From: Bacteroidota bacterium | GTDB lineage: Bacteria > Bacteroidota > Ignavibacteria > Ignavibacteriales > Ignavibacteriaceae | DNA: 9,386 nucleotides | Assembly (NCBI GenBank): GCA_024278655.1 | Contig: JAJRSV010000003.1 | Coordinates: 1-9,386 of the forward strand | Reading direction: 5' to 3' | The notes under the pieces: generated by a model | Databases searched by the model: none | Seen by the model: the letters and a program-made list of their open reading frames with translations, nothing else | Told to the model about the DNA's origin: nothing | Made by a program: the position numbers and the translations under genes | Shown: positions 1-5,879 of the stretch, in pieces | Layout of the letters: each line of letters starts with the position of its first letter | Position numbering within the stretch: the first letter of the stretch is position 1

Positions 1-1
1 A

Positions 2-115
2 ATAAGTAAGGATTTTTATGATTTGGAATCTTTCCTTGATAAACAAATATCTTATTACTGTCTGTATGAATGTCGTCATGATAGAATTAGTTATTACCAA
101 AAAATTAAAAATTAA
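2..115 (+). CDS. C-terminal end of an unidentified protein (5' end outside window)
   Basis: An open frame enters from the left edge and reads 37 codons to a TAA at 113-115. The translation is rich in charged and aromatic residues (for example DFYDLESFLDKQ, later YYQKIKN at the end), which looks more like a genuine protein C-terminus than random AT-rich DNA. The other forward frame starting at base 1 stops at once. No family can be recognised from so short a piece. A transposase or integrase C-terminus was considered because of the Tyr/Arg/His-rich tail, but the diagnostic residues are not there. The base composition is more AT-rich than the genes further right. Confidence is limited by length. 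Confidence 0.4.
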   Translation: MSKDFYDLESFLDKQISYYCLYECRHDRISYYQKIKN

Positions 116-139
116 GTTGACGCCTATGCGAACTTGGTC

Positions 140-200
140 GGGATGCAGGTTCATCTCCTGCCTGCCCGCCGTAACGTAGTGTGGGCGGGTCCCCGCTACT
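140..200. repeat. GC-rich patch with competing hairpins, repeat-like
   Basis: A GC-rich island sits in AT-rich surroundings. GCAGG (145-149) can pair with CCTGC (157-161), CCCGCC (165-170) with GGCGGG (184-189), and alternatively GTAG (176-179) with CTAC (196-199). The CCTGCCCGCC...GGGCGGG pattern resembles the short palindromic intergenic repeats scattered through many bacterial genomes. It is not followed by a T-run on either strand, so it is not a normal intrinsic terminator. Only one copy is in the window, so repeat status is inferred from its style. Confidence 0.4.
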
Positions 201-226
201 AAATAAAAACTCAAACAACTGAATTT

Positions 227-331
227 TTATTCTTGCCGAAACGACTGTTCAATCCATTCAATACAATTATCATCCATAATATATTCTTGTTGCATTTGTG
301 CTTTAATTTTAACAAATTGCTTTTGAAACCG
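227..331 (-). pseudogene. possible remnant of a gene C-terminus (34 codons)
   Basis: On the minus strand a short open frame runs from just after an in-frame TAA (332-334) to a TAA at 227-229. Its translation looks protein-like (QMQQEYIMDDNCIEWIEQS, ending FRQE) despite the AT-rich DNA. There is no ribosome site before the internal ATGs and no extension upstream, so it cannot be a complete ordinary gene. It could be the tail of a decayed gene or chance. It overlaps the AT-only palindrome AATAAAAA/TTTTTATT (202-209 with 224-231). No family is recognised. Confidence 0.2.
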
Positions 332-358
332 TTACTCATGAATGTAACCGGTTTTTTT
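326..358 (+). terminator. intrinsic terminator, orphan
   Basis: AAACC-GTTAC (326-335) pairs with GTAAC-(C)-GGTTT (344-354), with one bulged C at 349 and a loop of eight bases, followed by a run of seven T (352-358). This is a good rho-independent terminator for plus-strand transcription. It lies 210 bases after the nearest plus-strand stop codon (113-115), so it either ends a long 3' untranslated region or closes an unrecognised short transcript. Confidence 0.65.
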
Positions 359-443
359 ATAACTTTGATTTGTTTTATAATCCTCTTCATTAAATGAATT
401 GGGATGAAATCCTGCCGATTATTCTTTCCGTTGTCTCAATTCG

Positions 444-449
444 TATAAT
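444..449 (+). promoter_or_regulatory. candidate -10 box for the M28 peptidase gene
   Basis: A perfect TATAAT occurs 80 bases before the peptidase ATG, downstream of the terminator at 326-358 and so in the right interval. The -35 region is weak: TTCTTT at 422-427 with a 16-base spacer is the best match. A second TATAAT occurs at 376-381. A Bacteroidetes-type TAnnTTTG (TAACTTTG, 360-367) is also present but has no properly spaced upstream TTTG. None of these can be chosen firmly. Confidence 0.25.
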
Positions 450-529
450 GGATTACAGATATTCGAAACCGGTGCTGCTGAAATAATACAGAACTTAAAA
501 CTGTTTTTAACTTTTTAACGGAGGTTTTT

Positions 530-3217
530 ATGACCAAACTATACCGTTTTGCTTTTACCTTTTTTATTATCGTTTTTTGTGCCGCTTTTACTAACGAAGC
601 AGGTGCTCAGACGGATAAGGAAACGAGGTATTACAAAGGCACACCCATTAATCCGGTTATCGAAGCAATGTTAAATTCGGTTTCAGCCGATAGTCTCGAA
701 GCATACCTGCAAAGGATTGTTTCTTTCTATACCCGTCACACAAATTCCGATACAACTTCGCCCGATACGGGAATAGGTGCGGCAAGGAATTACATCTTCA
801 GTAAGTTCCAGCAGTTTGCAAACCAAACCGGCGGCGGTTTGGACCCGAGCTTCTTCGTTTTTCCGGCAACGGTGTGTGGTCAGTTTAACGGGGCACATAA
901 AAACGTACTTGCAACTATCAACGGCATTCAAACTCCCGATAGAATTTTTATTGCAAGCGGTCATATGGACGGACGTACCCATAACAATTGTGATAACACA
1001 TCGTTTGCACCTTCGGCTAACGACGACGGCAGCGGCACCGTTGCTTCAATCGAGATGGCACGTGTGATAAGTCAGTTTTCCGGTGAACTTGAAAGCACTT
1101 TAATTCTGATGACCGTTACGGGAGAAGACCAGGGGTTGTTCGGCAGTACTGCTTACGCCGACTGGGCTTTCGATAACAATCTCCGGATTGATGGAATGAT
1201 TACAAACGATGTTATCGGCAACATTATCGGCTGTGTTGACCCCGCTTGTCCCGACAGCAACTTTATTACCGACAGCACAAGCGTGAGGCATTTTTCCGGC
1301 GGTCCGTCAACATCTTCTTCGCGGCAGTTTACAAGATATATGAAACTTAAAGCAGAACAATATATAGATGAAGTTCCGTGGAAAGTAACATTAATTCCGG
1401 CAATCGACCGTCCGGGCAGAGGCGGCGATCATCAGCCGTTTTTCGATAACGGATATACTGCCGCACGTTTTACCGAAGCGCATGAATTCGGAGACGGAAC
1501 AGGCAATAACGGACGACAGCATAACGAGTTCGACTTGATTGAGTTTGTTAACTTTCCCTATCTGGCACGCGTGGTTAAAACAAATATTGCCGGACTTGCA
1601 ACGCTTGCAATGGCACCGGAAACACCCACTGCACCTTTAAATGTATTGAACGTAGGCAACGGTACGGATGTGAATTTATCGTGGACAAACACAAACAGCG
1701 AACCCGACTTTGCCGGCTACCGTATTGCATGGCGTTTTGCCGATTCGCTTTTTTACGAGCAAATTGTTCTTGCAGGAAATGTAACCGAGTTTACTTTAAC
1801 CGGCTTAACACCCGATGAACCGATTTACATTTCTTATTCTGCGATAGATACAAGCGGTAACGAAAGTATCTTTTCTTCGGAAGTTTTAATTACACCGAGC
1901 GATATTCCCGCAGCACCGCAGGGCTTCGATGCCACATCCACCGAAAGCGATATTCTGTTCACATGGATACCTAATACAGAACTCGATATAGCCGGTTACC
2001 GAATTACACGCATCGGTCCCGGTTCGGAAACGGTAGAATTTGATGTGGGCACAACTCCAACCACTTTCATCGATAATACGGTTCAGCCCCACGTGCTTTA
2101 TTACTATTCAATTCAGGCAAGAGATGTTGATGATAATTTAAGCTCACCCTCGGAACAGAAGCGGGGACAATTGGCAACTCACGATTCCGGAATACTCGTT
2201 CTGGATGCAAGCAGAGACGGTCCGGGAGCCAATCAGCTTTTTCCGACGGATGAACAGGTAGACGATTACTACACTGCACTGCTTACACATTTTAACATCG
2301 GCGGTCAATGGGATATTGCCGATAGTCTCGATCAGAATATTGCTATAAGCGATGCCGATATGGGAATCTTTTCAACCGTGCTGGTTCACAGCGATGTGCG
2401 TCGACCGACACATAAGCTTTCGGAAGATACCTTATCGATAAGAAAATATTTACAGAACGGCGGTAAAGTTTTTATGTCGGGCTGGCAGTTAATCGAAAGC
2501 ATCTCGGGGAATTTGGATTTGGTAAAAGTATTTGTGCCCGGAGATTTTGTTTATGATTATATGTTAATAGATACGGCTGACAACGCCATAACAGACGATT
2601 TCCGTGGTGCTGATCCGCTGTTCTCAAGCTATCCTCCTGTTACCGTTGATTCGGTTAAGCTTCCCAATTTCGGCGGCGATCTTATAACGATGGAAGTTTT
2701 CCGTTCGTTAGTAGGCGGCAATGATACGGAAGCACTTTACATATACCGTTCTTCGCTGGATCCGCCATCCGAATTTCACGGCATGCCCGTAGCACTGCGT
2801 CATATAACCAACGACTTGCAAATTGTTGTAATCGATTTTCCTCTTTATTATATGAACCAACCCGAAGCGATGGGAGTGCTGGAACAGGGCTTAATGGATT
2901 TGGGCGAAGTAACCGGAATAAAAAATGAAAATGAAGACGCCGGCACAATTCCCGAACAATTTGAATTGAAGCAAAACTATCCGAACCCGTTCAATCCAAC
3001 AACTAAAATTGAATTTGCTTTGCCGGTTAAAGCAAAAGTGGTTTTGAATGTTTACAATATATTAGGCGAAAAAATAATCACGCTGGTAAACGAAGAGAAA
3101 GATGCGGGAATCCATCAGGTGCTGTTTGATGCAAGAGGATTATCGAGCGGAATATATTTGTATAAACTTCAGGCAAACGATTACGTTCAGACAAAGAAGA
3201 TGATTCTGTTGAAGTAA
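530..3217 (+). CDS. secreted M28-family zinc metallopeptidase with FnIII repeats and T9SS sorting domain
   Basis: An 895-residue secreted peptidase; GGAGG at 520-524, five bases before the ATG, fixes the start. Residues 1-26 are a signal peptide ending AGA. The M28 (aminopeptidase Y/S type) domain spans roughly 55-360. Metal and catalytic residues line up as H145-x-D147, D165 in the NDDGSG motif, E199-D200 in GEDQGLFGS, D227 and H301 in GGDHQPF. The ligand after the catalytic Glu is Asp where many members have Glu. Two fibronectin III domains follow (about 366-455 and 460-545), then a Rossmann/amidotransferase-like domain (about 553-790, no catalytic triad evident), then a type A T9SS C-terminal domain (about 810-895) with NYPNPFNP and final KKMILLK. 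It should be exported by Sec, carried across the outer membrane by T9SS, and act on extracellular peptides or proteins. Substrate specificity cannot be read. It is monocistronic. Confidence 0.9.
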   Translation: MTKLYRFAFTFFIIVFCAAFTNEAGAQTDKETRYYKGTPINPVIEAMLNSVSADSLEAYLQRIVSFYTRHTNSDTTSPDTGIGAARNYIFSKFQQFANQTGGGLDPSFFVFPATVCGQFNGAHKNVLATINGIQTPDRIFIASGHMDGRTHNNCDNTSFAPSANDDGSGTVASIEMARVISQFSGELESTLILMTVTGEDQGLFGSTAYADWAFDNNLRIDGMITNDVIGNIIGCVDPACPDSNFITDSTSVRHFSGGPSTSSSRQFTRYMKLKAEQYIDEVPWKVTLIPAIDRPGRGGDHQPFFDNGYTAARFTEAHEFGDGTGNNGRQHNEFDLIEFVNFPYLARVVKTNIAGLATLAMAPETPTAPLNVLNVGNGTDVNLSWTNTNSEPDFAGYRIAWRFADSLFYEQIVLAGNVTEFTLTGLTPDEPIYISYSAIDTSGNESIFSSEVLITPSDIPAAPQGFDATSTESDILFTWIPNTELDIAGYRITRIGPGSETVEFDVGTTPTTFIDNTVQPHVLYYYSIQARDVDDNLSSPSEQKRGQLATHDSGILVLDASRDGPGANQLFPTDEQVDDYYTALLTHFNIGGQWDIADSLDQNIAISDADMGIFSTVLVHSDVRRPTHKLSEDTLSIRKYLQNGGKVFMSGWQLIESISGNLDLVKVFVPGDFVYDYMLIDTADNAITDDFRGADPLFSSYPPVTVDSVKLPNFGGDLITMEVFRSLVGGNDTEALYIYRSSLDPPSEFHGMPVALRHITNDLQIVVIDFPLYYMNQPEAMGVLEQGLMDLGEVTGIKNENEDAGTIPEQFELKQNYPNPFNPTTKIEFALPVKAKVVLNVYNILGEKIITLVNEEKDAGIHQVLFDARGLSSGIYLYKLQANDYVQTKKMILLK

Positions 3218-3252
3218 TCAGTTAATACTTATGCTTATAAAAAACATTAATT

Positions 3253-3285
3253 GAACCTGTTCGTTTTCGGGCAGGTTCTTTTTAT
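3253..3285 (+). terminator. strong intrinsic terminator after the peptidase gene
   Basis: GAACCTG (3253-3259) pairs with CAGGTTC (3272-3278). The stem continues through two G-T wobbles and two more pairs (3260-3263 with 3268-3271), giving 11 pairs around a TTTT loop, and is followed by TTTTTATTT. It lies 36 bases after the stop codon. On the minus strand the same hairpin is followed, after a short gap, by a T-rich stretch (complement of 3238-3245), so it may also help stop the convergent transcript. Confidence 0.9.
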
Positions 3286-3311
3286 TTCCGCTTACGTTCA
3301 GCAGGCGGAAA
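3285..3311 (-). terminator. hairpin directly after the small minus-strand gene
   Basis: TTTCCGC (3285-3291) and GCGGAAA (3305-3311) form a seven-pair stem immediately beyond the TGA of the minus-strand gene at 3312. No T-run follows on the minus strand, so this is a weak terminator candidate. It may instead protect the 3' end or block read-through together with the neighbouring hairpin at 3253-3278. Confidence 0.35.
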
Positions 3312-3581
3312 TCAGTTATCAATCGTTTCGTAGCTTTCGGCTATATCATCAATCACTGCAGAGTTCACTTTCATCTCATTCAATACCTGTAGCAGATTGT
3401 ATATAACCTTTCTTTTCTCCGAGATGCGTTCTTCGATAAACGACTTTATGTTAAGCATACTGCACTCTTCAACTACATCTTTATAATGCTGAAGTATTTC
3501 GTTCTCTCTGGTCAACACTTCGTGCAGCGTTGAGCAGGTGTTTTTACAAACGTGCTCACAGGAAAACTGCGGTTCGCTCAT
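3312..3581 (-). CDS. small helical protein with Cys-X3-Cys-X3-Cys near the N-terminus, unknown function
   Basis: An 89-residue protein with no family I recognise. The ATG at 3581 is preferred over a TTG four codons upstream because a GGGGA ribosome-like site sits about five bases before it. The N-terminus carries C8, C12 and C16 with H10 and H20 nearby, and C40 lies in a later helix. The rest is predicted as two amphipathic helices separated by a short turn near residues 40-46, with heptad-like Leu/Ile spacing, as in four-helix-bundle or ferritin-like small proteins. There is no signal peptide or membrane segment, so it is likely cytosolic. The i, i+4, i+8 cysteines would lie on one helix face and could bind a metal or Fe-S centre, or form disulphides. 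The gene stands alone behind a weak terminator at 3602-3625. Confidence 0.7.
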   Translation of the reverse strand: MSEPQFSCEHVCKNTCSTLHEVLTRENEILQHYKDVVEECSMLNIKSFIEERISEKRKVIYNLLQVLNEMKVNSAVIDDIAESYETIDN

Positions 3582-3601
3582 TTTATTCCCCAATAAATAG
3601 T

Positions 3602-3625
3602 TAAAAAAAACAGATAAATCCTGTT
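3602..3625 (-). terminator. weak intrinsic terminator after the CNBD/AlbA_2 gene
   Basis: On the minus strand AACAG (complement of 3621-3625) pairs with CTGTT (complement of 3609-3613) around a seven-base loop and is followed by an uninterrupted run of T (complement of 3603-3610). The stem is short but the T-run is long. It lies about 40 bases past the stop codon at 3666 and just upstream of the small gene at 3581, so read-through could feed that gene. Confidence 0.5.
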
Positions 3626-3665
3626 GTATAAATTAAATCATTGAAGCGTTAAAGTCACGTTGTTT

Positions 3666-4601
3666 TTAGTATTCTGCCTGAATAAGAGGAAGATAAAAAC
3701 GGTTAAGAATATAGGGGAATATTTCGCTTGCGGGCAGTGCGGTGGTAGACGGACCGGTTCTGATGAAAAAAGACTCCGTGTTGTTATGAACCAAATAAAC
3801 CGGGGTGGAAGCAGGTTTGCAGTCAACCCGCATAATTTTTTTGCCCTCCAGTTCTTCCACAGCAATGTCAACAAAGCTTAACACCGATTTGCCCATTCTT
3901 TCTTTAATAAGATTCGTAAGATGAAGCATCGCTTTGTCATCGTTTGCGAATCCGTCCTTTTCAATCCCGAGAACATTCTGCCCGTCATCAACACCAATCA
4001 ACAGAGTGCCGCCTTCCGAATTTAAAAAAGCAGCGATGGTTTTAAGCGATGCATGTTCAATCTCTTTATCTCTTTTATCTGTATGAAGATTCCATCTTAA
4101 AGTCGATTTGAACTCGACGTAATCACTTTCTCCGGCTTCGATGAGTTTCTTCGTTGTGGTCTTTTCAATCGAACGTATCTGTTCGGTAACTTTTTGTGCT
4201 AACTTCATTACTATCTTCAGAGAAATTTCCGGAGGGATTTTGTTTCCGTCAAGCAGGTCATCGCCGTTAAGATAATAAAGCATTGATTCCTTTACTGCTT
4301 TAACGCTTGAGGTTCGTATACCTTCATCGATAAATGAAACCTCGCCAAACGTATCGCCGGGCAGCAGTTTCTTTAACGTCTTTCCGTTCCGTTCATAAAC
4401 AAGCTCGCCTTCTTTAACCAGGTAAAGGAAATGACTGTTATCATTCTCTTTGAACACATACTCACCCGGGAAAAACTTAATTGCTTTTATTATGTTGAAC
4501 AGTTTTCTTACTTCATCTTTATCGAGGAAGTAGTACAACTGTCCTTCATGAAAAAAGTTTATTATGTCCTCGTCGGCGGTAAACTTAATCTTTTCAGGCA
4601 T
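3666..4601 (-). CDS. cyclic-nucleotide-binding domain fused to AlbA_2 (Schlafen-type) putative DNA-binding domain
   Basis: A 311-residue cytosolic protein. The start at 4601 is chosen because AGGAG (complement near 4615-4619) precedes it. A longer frame to 4703 would overlap the desaturase and lacks a ribosome site. Residues about 20-140 form a CRP-type cyclic-nucleotide-binding domain. The phosphate-binding cassette is recognisable as FGE (85-87) followed by R96-T97, the positions that hold the cyclic phosphate in CAP, so ligand binding is plausible. A helical linker (about 125-155) leads to an AlbA_2 domain (about 155-300) with ESDYVEFKST, a glycine-rich FLNSEGGTLLIGVDDG core, and FFIRTG near the end. 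AlbA_2 is usually annotated as nucleic-acid binding and occurs in transcription regulators and Schlafen-like proteins. There is no helix-turn-helix, so it is not a classical Crp/Fnr regulator. It lies 20 bases downstream of the desaturase, probably in one operon. Confidence 0.85.
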   Translation of the reverse strand: MPEKIKFTADEDIINFFHEGQLYYFLDKDEVRKLFNIIKAIKFFPGEYVFKENDNSHFLYLVKEGELVYERNGKTLKKLLPGDTFGEVSFIDEGIRTSSVKAVKESMLYYLNGDDLLDGNKIPPEISLKIVMKLAQKVTEQIRSIEKTTTKKLIEAGESDYVEFKSTLRWNLHTDKRDKEIEHASLKTIAAFLNSEGGTLLIGVDDGQNVLGIEKDGFANDDKAMLHLTNLIKERMGKSVLSFVDIAVEELEGKKIMRVDCKPASTPVYLVHNNTESFFIRTGPSTTALPASEIFPYILNRFYLPLIQAEY

Positions 4602-4621
4602 AACTTTTTGTTCTCTCCTTT

Positions 4622-5584
4622 TTAGCCCGCGTTTTCCAGACTGGCTCTTCGAACCATTCTTGAATACAACGAAAGACCGGGATCGAATAGAAACCTGAGC
4701 CACAACTTAACCCACGATTTATGATAATAAAGATTCTCGTAAAATTCCGGAGCTGTTCGTTTTACTTCCGGAAGCTTATTCCACGGAACGGATTGAAAGT
4801 CGTGATGTTCGTTATGATAGCCGACGTTAAGCGCTACTATGTTAAGCGGACCGTAATAGCTATAAGTTTCCTGCGGCGGTGCAACAAGAAAATGTTCCTG
4901 AATCCATCTTGCACCCAACGGATGAAAACCGATTGAAAAGAAGAGTGAAAAAACAAGATACAGAAATGAAACCGGACCGAAGTAAGTAATAATAAGCACA
5001 TCGGATGAAAAAATTACTATCCAGCTGATAATAGTCCACACATTCATAAACTGTATGTTTTTTAACCTAAGCGGACGAAGTGCCTGCAGGAACGGGAAAA
5101 GCAGTTCCCACAACATCTTTCCGAAAAATGAATGCCCGAATAATTTTGCTTCCCATTTATAAGGAAGGTCTGCATCCAGATAATAATCTCCCTGATACGA
5201 ATGATGCTTCAAGTGATATGTTCTGAACGAAACAGAGCCCGGTACTACATTCGGAATGTCTGCAATAATTCCGGCAATCAGGTTCAGCGCACGCTTTTTG
5301 AAAATAAGATTGTGTGCCGCTTCGTGAATTAAAACATACAATGCGTGATTAGCAAAAGCACCAACGAGGAATGCAACAATTAACGCCGCCCACCATGGCT
5401 GCCCGCTTAAAAAATATGCAATGGTTAGCTGCAGTGCCACGATAAAGATTATCAGCAAAAAACTGAACGGGTTTCTGCCGATAAGTTTTCTTACTTCGGG
5501 ATGTTTCGATAAAATCTCTTTTGTTCTCGCACGATGCGGTTCCGGCAAATCGGAGTATAAAAAGTCGTTTTGTGAACCTGACAT
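4622..5584 (-). CDS. membrane fatty-acid desaturase of the DES1/sphingolipid delta-4 desaturase type
   Basis: A 320-residue integral membrane di-iron desaturase. The three histidine boxes are HEAAH (87-91), HLKHH (124-128) and HNEHH (257-261), separated by hydrophobic spans at about 41-60, 64-86, 180-203 and 204-222. Beyond the boxes it matches eukaryotic dihydroceramide desaturase (DEGS1/DES1) as I recall it. The N-terminus has YSDLPEPHRARTKEIL (DES1: YTDQPHADRRREIL). HP at 221-222 and EH at 230-231 fall at the same places. ETYSYYGPLN (239-248) and GYHNEHHDF (255-263) are shared, and a final SRM follows a conserved YxNL...SW segment. DES1 inserts a 4,5-trans double bond into the sphingoid base of dihydroceramide; another lipid substrate is possible here. 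The start is supported by the alignment, although the ribosome site (AGAGAG) is poor. It leads an operon with the CNBD/AlbA_2 gene. Confidence 0.88.
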   Translation of the reverse strand: MSGSQNDFLYSDLPEPHRARTKEILSKHPEVRKLIGRNPFSFLLIIFIVALQLTIAYFLSGQPWWAALIVAFLVGAFANHALYVLIHEAAHNLIFKKRALNLIAGIIADIPNVVPGSVSFRTYHLKHHSYQGDYYLDADLPYKWEAKLFGHSFFGKMLWELLFPFLQALRPLRLKNIQFMNVWTIISWIVIFSSDVLIITYFGPVSFLYLVFSLFFSIGFHPLGARWIQEHFLVAPPQETYSYYGPLNIVALNVGYHNEHHDFQSVPWNKLPEVKRTAPEFYENLYYHKSWVKLWLRFLFDPGLSLYSRMVRRASLENAG

Positions 5585-5729
5585 ATTTTACTGTCTCTCT
5601 TAATTACTTCTAATGGATTAATTTTCCTGCTTAAACATAATGATAATAATTTTTCTTTTCTACGATTATTTGAATAGCTGCCGGAATGATATGTGAGTTA
5701 CTTTTTACTTTCAGGTTTAAAATTAAAAA

Positions 5730-5858
5730 GGGCTGATCAAAGAGTAAGGTTTTGTCACTCTGGAATGTTAATACGATCGAAGATTCTTCGTCGCTTCGCC
5801 TGTCTCCGATAGGCAGGCTCCACAGAATGACAGTAAAAACAACTCTTTGGTCAGCCCC
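5730..5858. repeat. 129-base nested inverted-repeat element, likely also the 3' terminator of the cytochrome operon
   Basis: The outer arms (5730-5745 and 5842-5857) are 16 bases with one mismatch. Inside, TGTCACTCTG (5753-5762) opposes CAGAATGACA (5823-5832), CGAAGATTCTTCG (5778-5790) is a perfect palindrome, and GCCTGTCT (5798-5805) pairs with AGGCAGGC (5811-5818) around a five-base loop. The whole folds into a branched structure. The inner text (GTCATTCTG, and CGAAGCGACGAAGAATC on the complement) resembles a short repeat that I have seen recur between genes in many bacterial genomes. On the minus strand the closing arm is followed by TTTTTAATTTT (complement of 5720-5729), so it could serve as a terminator 22 bases past the barrel gene's stop. 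No coding capacity is evident. Confidence 0.75.
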
Positions 5859-5879
5859 AATTAAGTATTGCAGGAGCTT

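Noticed and set aside
18..179. 53-codon plus-strand frame starting ATG at 18 with AAGGA upstream
   Set aside because: Most of it overlaps the more protein-like frame ending at 115, and its 3' half is translation of the GC-rich repeat patch.
4602..4703. N-terminal extension of the CNBD/AlbA_2 protein up to an ATG at 4703
   Set aside because: It would overlap the desaturase gene, its residues are basic and unlike the CNBD family, and the ATG at 4601 has its own AGGAG site.
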